From NCBI GenBank assembly GCA_020072585.1, contig JAIQGL010000006.1:165808-211233 (forward strand): a stretch of 45,426 nucleotides of DNA, given 5' to 3'. This DNA is from Terriglobia bacterium (lineage in GTDB: Bacteria; Acidobacteriota; Terriglobia; Terriglobales; Acidobacteriaceae). Below are positions 25,723 through 33,634 of this stretch, in pieces. Under the pieces are notes generated by a model. It was not told the origin of the DNA, made no database searches, and worked only from the letters and a program-made list of their open reading frames with translations. Position 1 is the first letter of the stretch. The number at the start of each line of letters is the position of its first letter. A program made the position numbers and the translations under genes.

Positions 25723-25989
25723 CCGCGAAATCGAGTCCCGGCAAGGCCCTGGACTGCCAGAGCATTTTGCACCATGCAAAACCGAAGTTACTCTACCTGG
25801 ACAGCAAAATCTTGTGCCGCAAATGGCAATCCAGACAGTACTTTAAAGATGGTTAATATATTTGCACTTAAGGCAACAGGCCTGCCCGTACCGGCCTTCA
25901 CAACATAAATGTGCTGCGCCGTTGCCGATTCGCAGTACAATAACTCCCCAAAAGAACGCCCCAGCCCAGGGGACGAGATAAGGACCGAT
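25723..25989. other. Intergenic region with hairpin and promoter candidate
   Basis: TTTTGCA-CCA-TGCAAAA (25765-25781) forms a perfect 7-bp hairpin 40 bp past the NifU-like stop, without a T-tract. A TACAAT box at 25936-25941 with a downstream ATAAGGA ribosome-binding site probably drives the next gene. No coding frame is convincing. Confidence 0.45.
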
Positions 25990-26865
25990 ATGCCGCTAGC
26001 AATGCTTCTGTTGCTGTACGTAAATACTTTTACGCCTCCGGCCTCCTCCGTGGACGGCGTGAAGATCGTTACCCGGCAGATCACAAGCGGCTTTACTGAT
26101 ACCAGAACAGAGTACCTTGCCGCGGACCGGTTCAGGAATGAGTGGCAGTCGCAAATGCGCGACGGCAACGGCCCGCCCATGGCCACCATTATTCTGCGGG
26201 GCGAACGGGACCGCGTCTTCATGCTCGACCTGGCCGCCCGTGAGTACATTACCTATGAGACGAATCCGCGCGGCACCACGGTTGGCATCAAGCCCCGGCC
26301 CATGGTGGATTCCGGCGGCACTTTGCAGATATGGATTGAGAACATTGATACCGGTGAGCGGAAAGAGCTTTTTGGACACATCGCCCGGCACATTATTACG
26401 CACGAAAAGCGCGTCGCCGGGCCCGGAGCATGCTCCAAATCGTCTGTGAGTGAGTCTGACGGCTGGTACATTGACGGTTCCGTGATGCCGCAATGGCATC
26501 AGCAGAAGAAGAACAACCTGGGCGTGGTGGTGGCGGAAGTCTCCGCTGGTTCCAGTGACATATGCTTCAACAAGATGGACAAGATTGACGTCCATAGGAG
26601 CGGAGTGGAAACCGGCTTTCCCGTCAAAATCACCACTACGTTGCAGAGCGAAGTGGCCCAGCCCGACGGAAGCTCGCGCACGCTCTTTTCCACGTGGGGT
26701 TCAGAAGTTGTAGAGCTCAAGGAGGGACCGCTTGAGCTGTCCTTGTTTGACGTGCCCAAAGATTTTCGCCTTGTGGCATCACTCAGGAGCTGGACTGCAC
26801 AACCGCCCCGGCAGCTCACGGGATGGGAGTGGTTCAAGGAAAAGATACAAGAGCTGTTTCGATAA
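25990..26865 (+). CDS. Secreted protein of unknown function
   Basis: This ~291-aa protein starts with a short hydrophobic segment (M-P-L-A-M-L-L-L-L-Y-V) consistent with a signal peptide, followed by a mature part rich in beta strands and polar residues. It has T-E-Y-L-A-A-D-R-F-R-N-E-W and a repeated pattern around D-R-V-F-M-L-D-L-A-A-R-E-Y, reminiscent of DUF4412-like secreted proteins that report on surface state, but I am not sure. ATAAGGA lies 5 nt before the ATG at 25990; an upstream in-frame ATG is not supported. Confidence 0.65.
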   Translation: MPLAMLLLLYVNTFTPPASSVDGVKIVTRQITSGFTDTRTEYLAADRFRNEWQSQMRDGNGPPMATIILRGERDRVFMLDLAAREYITYETNPRGTTVGIKPRPMVDSGGTLQIWIENIDTGERKELFGHIARHIITHEKRVAGPGACSKSSVSESDGWYIDGSVMPQWHQQKKNNLGVVVAEVSAGSSDICFNKMDKIDVHRSGVETGFPVKITTTLQSEVAQPDGSSRTLFSTWGSEVVELKEGPLELSLFDVPKDFRLVASLRSWTAQPPRQLTGWEWFKEKIQELFR

Positions 26866-26911
26866 GCGGGCGCTTTTTTGCCGGTCTAAACTTTTCTCCA
26901 CTATCAGGTCT

Positions 26912-28057
26912 TTAACCCCACACGCGGTGCGCCGTCTCTACCACCAGGCGCATCTTGGCCCACTGTTCATCTTCAGTCAGCAGATTGCCTTCCATGGTGG
27001 AAGCAAAGCCGCATTGTGGGCTGAGCGCAAGGTATTCCAGGGGAACATACCTTGCCGCATCCTGGATCCTGCGCATCAGGACGTCCCCATCCTCCAACTG
27101 GGGCCGTTTGGTGCTGATGAGGCCGAGCACAACCGTCTTACCGCTGGGGACGAAGCGCAGGGGCGCAAATGTTCCCGAGCGGTCGTCATCGTATTCCAGC
27201 AGGAAGCGGTCAACCTTGATGCCGCTGAAGAGTTTCTCGGCAATCGCGTCATAACCGCCTTCGGCATACCAATGGCTGCGATTGTTGCCGCGGCATAGAT
27301 GTATGGCCAGCGTCACGCCGGCACGGCGGGCAGCGTCAAGACAGGCATTGTCCGCGCGGATGGATTCATCCAGCAAGTCATTGGGTTGAACCCGCATTTC
27401 CTTGCGGATCCACTCACGCCATTTGGGATCAATGTAATAACTGTAACGCGGCGCATCAATCTGAATGTAGTTCACGCCCTCACGCGAGAGCTGCGCCAGA
27501 TCCGCTTTCATGATCTCCACAATGTCCCACAACAGCGCGGAATGGTCCTTGTACACACGGTCGGTCACTCCCCGCTTGAAAGCAATGGCGGGAAACTGCG
27601 TGGCGCTGGGCAGGGTCATCTTGATGGCGCCGGGGCTGTGCTGAAGGAGAAAGCTAAGCTCATGCCCGGTCAGCCTCCGCACCTGGCGAAGCCTGGCCGT
27701 CACGATCCCGGCCACACGGCTCACGCTGGAATCCTCTTTCTCCTTCACAGGCGTTTCTCTGGCGGGCGTTTCTCCGGTAGGCATTTCTCTGGCGGCCCAA
27801 GACCGCGGCGTGGCCTCGCCCATGTCAAAGCCTTCAACCACGTCAGTAAAGTCGCTCATGAAGTTGCGGCGGCGCAGTTCACCGTCAGTAAAAATATGGA
27901 AGCCCAGTTCTTTTTGGCGCGTCAGGACACGCTGAATGTGCTTGTCTTCCAGGGTACGCAGCTGTTGAGGATCAAAAGAGGGATTGCTCCGCGCTTCCAG
28001 CAACTCAGCCGGCCGGAGAAAGCTACCTATGTGCTCCGCACGATATTTAGTAGACAT
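26912..28057 (-). CDS. MetE-type (cobalamin-independent) methionine synthase C-terminal-domain protein
   Basis: This 381-aa protein matches the catalytic C-terminal domain of MetE: A-E-H-I-G-S-F-L-R-P near the start, Q-I-D-A-P-R-Y in the middle, zinc ligands H and C in I-H-L-C-R-G-N, a glutamate in L-L-E-Y-D-D, and C in S-P-Q-C-G-F-A-S. The N-terminal half of full MetE is absent, as in MetE-like methyltransferases that use other methyl donors. A low-complexity linker (A-R-E-M-P-T-G-E-T-P-A-R-E-T) is encoded by three 15-bp tandem repeats. No ribosome-binding site is apparent. Substrates are uncertain; the zinc thiol-methylation chemistry is well supported. Confidence 0.9.
   Translation of the reverse strand: MSTKYRAEHIGSFLRPAELLEARSNPSFDPQQLRTLEDKHIQRVLTRQKELGFHIFTDGELRRRNFMSDFTDVVEGFDMGEATPRSWAAREMPTGETPARETPVKEKEDSSVSRVAGIVTARLRQVRRLTGHELSFLLQHSPGAIKMTLPSATQFPAIAFKRGVTDRVYKDHSALLWDIVEIMKADLAQLSREGVNYIQIDAPRYSYYIDPKWREWIRKEMRVQPNDLLDESIRADNACLDAARRAGVTLAIHLCRGNNRSHWYAEGGYDAIAEKLFSGIKVDRFLLEYDDDRSGTFAPLRFVPSGKTVVLGLISTKRPQLEDGDVLMRRIQDAARYVPLEYLALSPQCGFASTMEGNLLTEDEQWAKMRLVVETAHRVWG
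27749..27793. repeat. Three in-frame 15-bp tandem repeats inside the MetE-like gene
   Basis: Units of the form RGGCRTTTCTCYGGY repeat three times at 15-bp period (27749, 27764, 27779). They encode a flexible acidic/basic linker between two conserved parts, so copy number can vary without breaking the frame. Confidence 0.65.
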
Positions 28058-28378
28058 GCGTCAGGAAAAAAATCCGGCCCTCAAGTCGTTCTGGTCGTGG
28101 ACTCATCCTACAAGAAGGAAACGAGCGCTGCCAAGCGCTTCCCAAAACGGGAACTTCAAGAAAGAAACGCATACTGCATTTCATATGCTGGTTGTGAAAT
28201 GCCGTAGCCCGGTTCAGCGTGGAAAAATCAGCAACTTTGCCTTGACATTTCCTGACCTGGGTGGAGAATTGCATCGCGCAAAAAAACCGCATAATTTTTT
28301 TGCTGCGCGCGCCGAACGAGTGTTCGTTCGTGATGAAATATCAACCTACAGAAAGAAGCTGCAAAAGGAGCTCCCCCA
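28058..28378 (+). promoter_or_regulatory. Upstream region of the TonB-receptor gene with operator-like palindrome
   Basis: About 320 bp. TTGACA (28242-28247) is 17 bp before AGAATT (28265-28270), a plausible promoter. Downstream, CGAACGA-GTGT-TCGTTCG (28313-28330) is a perfect 18-bp interrupted palindrome of the size used by TetR-like repressors. A7 and T7 runs face each other at 28280-28301. AAGGAG precedes the receptor ATG. No gene is recognised here. Confidence 0.45.
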
Positions 28379-31375
28379 ATGAAAACGGCCTTGCGGAAAA
28401 GCTGTATGTCCGGTCTGATGATTTTTCTTCTGCTTTCCGCAACATGGATAGCGGCAGGCGCCCAGACCACCACAGCCACGCTCTCCGGCGTGGTGCACGA
28501 TCCTACCGGCGCGGTGCTGCCCCAGGTGAAAATCACGCTCAGGAACAGCGCCAGAGGAACAACCCGCTCCACCGCAACCGACACAGAAGGCCGCTACAAC
28601 CTGAGCAATGTGGAGCCCGGAACGTATGAATTACGCGCGGAACGCAGCGGCTTCAGCACGGAGTTAAAGAGCGGCGTGGTATTGACCGTTGGCGGATCGT
28701 TGCAGGCTGACATAACACTGCGCATTGGCCCGGCAAGCGAGGTCATTACGGTGACTGACGAAGCCCCGCTGATCGAAACTTCAAAAGCCGAAGTAAGCAG
28801 CGTGATCAGCGAGCGGGCTATCCAGTCTCTGCCTAACATCGGACGCAACTTCGTCGATTTTGTGAAGCTTTCCAGCGGCGTGGCCCCGGGGCGCGAAAAC
28901 ACCGGCGGAGGCGCATTCAAAGAGCCGGATGCCGGCGTGGGCTCTGCTGCCGCGCCCCGGCTGACGTTTGGCGGGCAGTCTGAGCTGAACACCAAGGTCC
29001 TGGTGGATGGTGCGGACAACGTGCAGACCTTTACCGGGCTGCCGCGCATTACGCCTTCGCAGGAGGCCGCGCAGGAATTCCGCGTCGTGAACAACACGTT
29101 CGCGTCAGAGTACGGGGGAGCGCTGGGCGGATTCGTAAACATCGTCACCAAGTCCGGCAGCAACGCTCCTCACGGATCGATTTATTACTACGGGATGAAC
29201 AATGCGCTGAACGCGCAGCCTGCGCTGACCGGACCTGATCCGGTATTGCGGCAGAACCAATACGGCGCCACCTTCAGCGGCCCAATCCAAAAAGACCGCA
29301 CGTTCTGGTTCGCGAATTACGAAGGCCAGCGGCGGGCTGAATCCAATAAGTTCTCTTCGGTCATCCTGAACAACCTTGCGGCCATCAATGCCACAAAAGC
29401 GTTCTACGGACTGGCGCAGGAAACCAGCAACTCACTGCGCAGCAATGACTATGACGGCTTTCTGCTCAAGCTGGACCACAAGCTCAACGAAAAACATCAT
29501 CTGGCCTTCCGCTACAACCTGCTCAACTCTGAAACGCTGGGCTTTCTAGGCGGCGGCGGACGCGCATCACCGGCCTCAAGCACGGCGCGCAACAACAAGA
29601 CCTTTGACCAGTCATTCCTGGTAACGGAAACGGCGATGCCGCGATCGAACATCGTCAACGAAGCCAAGTTTCAGTGGGCGCGGCGCAGCTTTGATTTCTT
29701 CTCCGTGCTCAAGCAGCCGGACCTTGAGGTTTCTAACCTGCTGATCACCGGCAAGAGCACCTCTGATCCTGACTTCTATGAAGAAACCCGCTCACAGGTG
29801 GGTGACAGCCTCAGCATCAACGTGGGCCGCCACCAGATGAAGTTTGGCGCCGATTTTAACCACGTCAACGACGACTCGCAATGGGACCTCTTCTTCCCCG
29901 CGCGCATCATCTTTCCCAACCTGACGGCGTTCTTCAACCACACGCCCGCGGTTTTCTGGTTCCCCATGCTCAAAGGGCAGACGACGCATCCGGGGTTCAG
30001 CCTGCCGTTCACGCAGGATGTGCCTACGGCATGGCAGTCCGCCACGCTCACCAGTGACGCACACAATGCTTACGGCTTCTTTGCCCAGGACGAGTGGAAA
30101 GCCACGCAGCGCCTCACTCTTACCTACGGTCTGCGCTATGACTTTGAGACCTATCCTTCGCGCTTTGGGCTTACCAGTGACCTGAACAAGTTCCAACCGC
30201 GCCTGGGCGTGGCCTATGCGTATTCCAGCAAAGGCGTGGTCCGCGCGGGCTTCGGCATATTCGCTGACCGTCGCGTGTCCAGCGTTGGCCAGATTCTGGA
30301 TACAGCGGAGTGGCTCAACGTGGGCGACCAGCCCAACGCCAGGACGATTTTCCCCACCGTCTCTCCGCTGCGGGGCCGCTTCATCCAGCCGACCGTCGGC
30401 GGCCCGGGCGCAACCACAGCCACCAACAACTTTCTTGCCACTGGACAGGTTCCCGCGCTGGCAACTTTCCCCGTTGGATTCTCTGACAATCTTGATACCA
30501 ACCTGCGCACGCCGTATGCCGAGCAAGGCAGCCTGCAAATCTCGCAGGAGCTAGGCGGCGGCTTTGCGGTCTCCGGCAGCTATCTATACGTGCATGGGCT
30601 CAAGCTGGGCGCGCATACGCCAATCCTTGACGCCATACCCACGCCGGGCGCGGTCATCGCCGGCGAGCCGGGCAAACCAGTCATGGGGAACGGCACCCCC
30701 GGTGGCGCGGGCCTCAGACTCTTCCCCGAACTGGGCGATTTCTTCGTCAAGGTAAGCGGGGGCATGTCGATCTATCACGGCGGGACGTTTGAGGTGACCA
30801 AGCGCTTCTCCCACGGCTTTAGCCTGCACAGCAGTTACAGCTTCTCCAAGACCATCTCCAACAGTGACTCGGTCGCCAACCTGGCTGACGTGCCGGAAAC
30901 CAGCCTGGCGCTGGAGCGCGCGCTCAGCCGCCAGAACGTGCCACATCGTTACACGCTGAGCTTCATCAGTGAAATACCCAAAAGTGTGCGCGTACTGCAC
31001 GACTTCAAGTTCAGCTCGCTCATCTCGCTTGAGTCAGGCAAGCCTTACAACATTTTTGCCGGGTCAGACGCCAACCGTGACGGCAACCCGCTCTCTGACC
31101 GTCCGGGCAATCTGGGCCGCAACACGCTCAAGGGCCCCGGCTACGCCAGCTTTGATATGCGCGTTGGCCGCGCCTTCCAGTTGAAGGAGCACCTGCGCGC
31201 CGAGCTGAGTGGCGACATGTTCAACGCCCTCAACCGCACCAACATCAAAGACCTGAACACGCTTTACGGACAGACAGATCTCAGCCTGCCTCCCAACCCG
31301 GTGCTGGGATTCAACACGCCGCGCGACGCGTATAACCCATTCCAGTTCCAGTTCGGCGCGAAACTTAGTTTCTGA
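28379..31375 (+). CDS. TonB-dependent receptor with carboxypeptidase-like regulatory domain (Oar-like)
   Basis: This 998-aa outer-membrane protein has a signal peptide (cleavage near A-G-A-Q, about 30), a CarboxypepD_reg beta-sandwich (about 32-115: G-V-V-H-D-P-T-G-A-V-L-P-Q-V-K), a plug domain (about 120-250, with V-D-G-A-D-N-V) and a large 22-strand barrel ending in F-Q-F-G-A-K-L-S-F, with a C-terminal phenylalanine. This Oar-like form is the most expanded TonB family in Acidobacteria and imports unknown large molecules. AAGGAG is 6 nt upstream of the start. It stands alone with a strong terminator after it. Confidence 0.94.
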   Translation: MKTALRKSCMSGLMIFLLLSATWIAAGAQTTTATLSGVVHDPTGAVLPQVKITLRNSARGTTRSTATDTEGRYNLSNVEPGTYELRAERSGFSTELKSGVVLTVGGSLQADITLRIGPASEVITVTDEAPLIETSKAEVSSVISERAIQSLPNIGRNFVDFVKLSSGVAPGRENTGGGAFKEPDAGVGSAAAPRLTFGGQSELNTKVLVDGADNVQTFTGLPRITPSQEAAQEFRVVNNTFASEYGGALGGFVNIVTKSGSNAPHGSIYYYGMNNALNAQPALTGPDPVLRQNQYGATFSGPIQKDRTFWFANYEGQRRAESNKFSSVILNNLAAINATKAFYGLAQETSNSLRSNDYDGFLLKLDHKLNEKHHLAFRYNLLNSETLGFLGGGGRASPASSTARNNKTFDQSFLVTETAMPRSNIVNEAKFQWARRSFDFFSVLKQPDLEVSNLLITGKSTSDPDFYEETRSQVGDSLSINVGRHQMKFGADFNHVNDDSQWDLFFPARIIFPNLTAFFNHTPAVFWFPMLKGQTTHPGFSLPFTQDVPTAWQSATLTSDAHNAYGFFAQDEWKATQRLTLTYGLRYDFETYPSRFGLTSDLNKFQPRLGVAYAYSSKGVVRAGFGIFADRRVSSVGQILDTAEWLNVGDQPNARTIFPTVSPLRGRFIQPTVGGPGATTATNNFLATGQVPALATFPVGFSDNLDTNLRTPYAEQGSLQISQELGGGFAVSGSYLYVHGLKLGAHTPILDAIPTPGAVIAGEPGKPVMGNGTPGGAGLRLFPELGDFFVKVSGGMSIYHGGTFEVTKRFSHGFSLHSSYSFSKTISNSDSVANLADVPETSLALERALSRQNVPHRYTLSFISEIPKSVRVLHDFKFSSLISLESGKPYNIFAGSDANRDGNPLSDRPGNLGRNTLKGPGYASFDMRVGRAFQLKEHLRAELSGDMFNALNRTNIKDLNTLYGQTDLSLPPNPVLGFNTPRDAYNPFQFQFGAKLSF

Positions 31376-31407
31376 TTGCTCGGCTTCTAAGTTTTGCTGT
31401 ATAGGGA

Positions 31408-31446
31408 ACAACGGCCTGCGAGAGAGTCGCGGGCCGTTTGTTGTTT
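31408..31446 (+). terminator. Terminator after the TonB-receptor gene
   Basis: AACGGCC (31410-31416) pairs with GGCCGTT (31432-31438), extended inside by TGCG/CGCG-type pairs, and is followed by TTTGTTGTTT. Confidence 0.7.
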
Positions 31447-31454
31447 GGGAACAT

Positions 31455-31490
31455 TTTTCATCACCGAGATACGGAGAAGAGCGCGGAGCC
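31455..31490. repeat. Copy of a CGGAGAYRYGGAGAAGA-type repeat flanking the XRE pair (left)
   Basis: ACCGAGATACGGAGAAGAGC at 31461 resembles ACGCGGAGACGTGGAGAAGA at 32073, so the XRE pair lies between two similar short repeats. This may be coincidence of a dispersed motif or trace an insertion. Confidence 0.35.
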
Positions 31491-31535
31491 GGACGCCAAG
31501 CCTCGTTGTCTTAACTCATAAAAAATCCAAAAATA

Positions 31536-31572
31536 ACTTGTCCTATAGGACAAGTCGTGTTACATTACAGCC
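31536..31572 (+). promoter_or_regulatory. Promoter and 20-bp perfect palindromic operator of the XRE pair
   Basis: ACTTGTCCTATAGGACAAGT (31536-31555) is a perfect palindrome. It contains the -35 TTGTCC (31538-31543), which stands 17 bp before a -10 TACATT (31561-31566); the latter is 6 nt before the ATG. A protein bound to the palindrome would cover the -35 box, so autorepression by the first XRE protein is likely. Confidence 0.75.
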
Positions 31573-31788
31573 ATGTCGAAAGAGATTCGCAGCCGTTTCG
31601 GCAAGAAGATCCGGCAGCTACGCGTCAAGAAAGGCATGACGCAAATGCAACTGGCGGAGAGAGTGGGAATGGCAGCGGCCTTCTTGTCGCGCGTTGAAGC
31701 CGGCGAGAAAGAGCCTTGCCTGGGGACGATTGAAGCGCTGGCCCAGGGGCTGAATGTGCCATTGCGGCGGCTCTTCTGGGACCTCTAA
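31573..31788 (+). CDS. Small XRE-family regulator 1
   Basis: This 71-aa protein is one helix-turn-helix domain: F-G-K-K-I-R-Q-L-R-V-K-K-G-M-T-Q-M-Q-L-A-E-R-V, the recognition helix A-A-F-L-S-R-V-E-A-G-E-K-E-P, then L-A-Q-G-L-N-V-P-L-R-R-L-F. No effector domain. The start has no ribosome-binding site but stands 6 nt after a -10 box; with the -35 box it makes a complete leaderless promoter covered by a palindrome. A second XRE gene follows 44 bp downstream. Two small XRE proteins in series look like a controller-type or phage-like switch. Confidence 0.88.
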   Translation: MSKEIRSRFGKKIRQLRVKKGMTQMQLAERVGMAAAFLSRVEAGEKEPCLGTIEALAQGLNVPLRRLFWDL

Positions 31789-31832
31789 AAACATGCAGTA
31801 CAACTTAGACAAAAGAAAGGCAGGATATCCCT

Positions 31833-32045
31833 ATGAAACCTCAAGTGTTGTTTGGCAAGAAACTCAGCATGGTGCGCAAAAAACGCGGTATCTCCCAGGA
31901 AAAACTGGCGGATTTGGCGGGCATTCATCGCAACTATGTGGGACAGGTGGAACGAGGCGAACATAGTCCATCCCTCAATCTCATCGTGGATTTCGCACAT
32001 GCGCTGAAAGTAAAGCCGGTAGAGTTGTTTGAGCTGATTCGGTAA
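31833..32045 (+). CDS. Small XRE-family regulator 2
   Basis: This 70-aa protein is also a lone helix-turn-helix: F-G-K-K-L-S-M-V-R-K-K-R-G-I-S-Q-E-K-L-A-D-L, then N-Y-V-G-Q-V-E-R-G-E-H-S-P-S and L-K-V-K-P-V-E-L-F-E-L-I. The recognition helix (I-H-R-N-Y-V-G-Q-V-E) differs from that of the first gene, so it may read a different operator. AGGA lies about 7 nt upstream of the ATG. Likely cotranscribed with regulator 1. Confidence 0.87.
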   Translation: MKPQVLFGKKLSMVRKKRGISQEKLADLAGIHRNYVGQVERGEHSPSLNLIVDFAHALKVKPVELFELIR

Positions 32046-32069
32046 GGGGACGGGGCAACCACGGGTTTT

Positions 32070-32105
32070 TTCAACGCGGAGACGTGGAGAAGACACGCCG
32101 CCTTT
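32070..32105. repeat. Copy of the same repeat flanking the XRE pair (right)
   Basis: Right-hand copy, in direct orientation to the left one, about 25 bp past the second XRE stop codon. Confidence 0.35.
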
Positions 32106-32158
32106 GGTCGCAGCACATCGGAGATGCCTCCTCTGCGTGACTGATGGGCGAAGACGCC

Positions 32159-32542
32159 TTACGTTGCGTACTGCGCTTCGCCGGTGCCGAAAGACCAATT
32201 CTCCTTTGCCGTCTCCACCAGGTTGATGAACACATCTTCCTTGCGCAAGCCCGCTTCCTGGTGGAGCAGATCGGCAACCCGGCGATAAAGCGCCTTCCTG
32301 ACCTCCAATGTGCGTCCGGCGCTCAGGGCGATCTGGATAATAACCAGATCGCCCGTACGCTGGATGTTCAGGTATTGCGGATCGTAAATAAAATCTGCCG
32401 GGGCGTGTTCGGTAATGATGTGAAAGCGGTCCTGGGCAGGAATGGCGATGGTTTCAACCAGCGCGCGGTGAATTGCTTCAGAAACTTTTTGTTTGTGGGA
32501 TTCAGATTTGCCTGCGAGCAAAGAAATCCTTACTAGTGGCAT
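32159..32542 (-). CDS. Tautomerase-family protein 1
   Basis: This 127-aa protein begins M-P-L-V-R-I-S, so cleavage of the methionine exposes the catalytic Pro of the 4-oxalocrotonate tautomerase superfamily. Other features: D-R-F-H-I-I-T-E-H, the strand D-L-V-I-I-Q-I, and the C-terminal D-V-F-I-N-L-V-E-T-A-K-E-N-W-S-F-G. It is about twice the length of classical 4-OT, as in Tautomerase_2 proteins. GGAG lies 5 nt before this ATG; an in-frame TTG further upstream is unlikely. It follows a close paralogue on the same strand. Confidence 0.88.
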   Translation of the reverse strand: MPLVRISLLAGKSESHKQKVSEAIHRALVETIAIPAQDRFHIITEHAPADFIYDPQYLNIQRTGDLVIIQIALSAGRTLEVRKALYRRVADLLHQEAGLRKEDVFINLVETAKENWSFGTGEAQYAT

Positions 32543-32651
32543 ATGATCTCCTGCGAAGCCAGCTTCCAAGGGTTCATCGGGTAAAAAATATTAGGACGGG
32601 CGGAACGCGACCCAGTCATGCACATTCCGCGGCGATACGCCACCAACAGAA

Positions 32652-33035
32652 TCAGGTCGCGTATTGGGCTTCGCCGTTACCGAATGACCAATTCTCTTTC
32701 GAAACTTCCACCAGATTGATGAAGACATCCTGTTTTCGCACGCCGGCTTCCTGGTTCAGCAGTTCGGCAATGCGATGGTACAGTGCTTTTTTTAGCTCCG
32801 TGGTTCGACCGGCGTTCATTGTGATTTGAATGATGACCAGATCATCTGTTCGAGCAATATTGAGATATTGGGCGTCATAAATGAAATCGTTTTTTCCATG
32901 TTCGGTAATGATCTGAAACCGGTCCAGGGCGGGAACATGGATGGTCTCAACCATCGCGCGGTGCACTACATCTGAGATTGTATGTTTAAAGGATTCTGGC
33001 TTACCTCTAAGGAAAGAAATTCGTACCAGCGGCAT
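32652..33035 (-). CDS. Tautomerase-family protein 2
   Basis: This 127-aa protein matches the previous one in length and in most positions (M-P-L-V-R-I-S-F, D-R-F-Q-I-I-T-E-H, identical ending W-S-F-G-N/T-G-E-A-Q-Y-A-T). The two arose by tandem duplication, with enough divergence to suggest an old event. The conserved Pro1 is kept in both. Substrate unknown. Confidence 0.88.
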   Translation of the reverse strand: MPLVRISFLRGKPESFKHTISDVVHRAMVETIHVPALDRFQIITEHGKNDFIYDAQYLNIARTDDLVIIQITMNAGRTTELKKALYHRIAELLNQEAGVRKQDVFINLVEVSKENWSFGNGEAQYAT

Positions 33036-33251
33036 CTGCTCTCCTGTAAAACAGCTACTTCAAACAGATTCACTGGCCCAGAAAAAGATGCGCATCGGGA
33101 AGGCAAATTCGCCGTGCTCCCCTGCTCCAGGGAAACATATCCGGCGCGCCTCCGTCTAAAACACCGACTTCTGGGAACCTTTTCCGTGACCGCCAGTGTT
33201 CGATGATGGCTGTGCGTATTTTGTTCCTCCGACTGCCACAGGAGCTTGACC

Positions 33252-33407
33252 ATGATTGCCGCAAATGTGACGATCTTCACCTTCGTGGACGCGGCACTAC
33301 CTGCCCTGATTGTGCCCGGCGTGGTCATTGGTGTGGTGGCGGCCAACTACATTCCGGCACGATCGGCCACCAAGGTGGATCCTATGGTAGCTCTGCGGTA
33401 TGAGTAA
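33252..33407 (+). pseudogene. Collapsed ADOP permease relic (51 codons), possibly expressed
   Basis: A 51-codon frame runs from ATG 33252 to TAA 33407. Its first part (A-A-N-V-T-I-F-T-F-V-D-A-A-L) resembles the segment after TM1 of ADOP permeases, and its second part (V-A-A-N-Y-I-P-A-R-S-A-T-K-V-D-P, then A-L-R-Y-E) their extreme C-terminus. About 700 internal residues are missing, so this is an in-frame internal deletion. AGGAG lies 7 nt before the ATG. It could still yield a one-helix membrane peptide. Confidence 0.7.
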
Positions 33408-33634
33408 GCTTGAGTAAAGCAATAAAGGAACACGCCATGCGGTAATGCAGCTACAACTGCTTTCCGGTAGCGAAACGTAAAATCGAGCTGCCAGCCCACA
33501 TCGTCCCTCAGGTTTTCCTCCTTTATTCGCCAACACCAAAGACACTTGCTGCATGGGCACTCTCTCAATCACAATTTGCTCTTCCCCTCAAATTTTCTGC
33601 TGTGAAAGTCCTTTGGTTTGGTAAGGAGTACTTT
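33408..33634. other. Intergenic stretch upstream of the secreted-protein gene
   Basis: About 225 bp between the permease relic and the next gene; no clear promoter, hairpin or coding frame recognised. Confidence 0.4.

Noticed and set aside
27299-28207. 302-codon plus-strand frame opposite the MetE-like gene
   Set aside because: Antisense shadow; no start signal.
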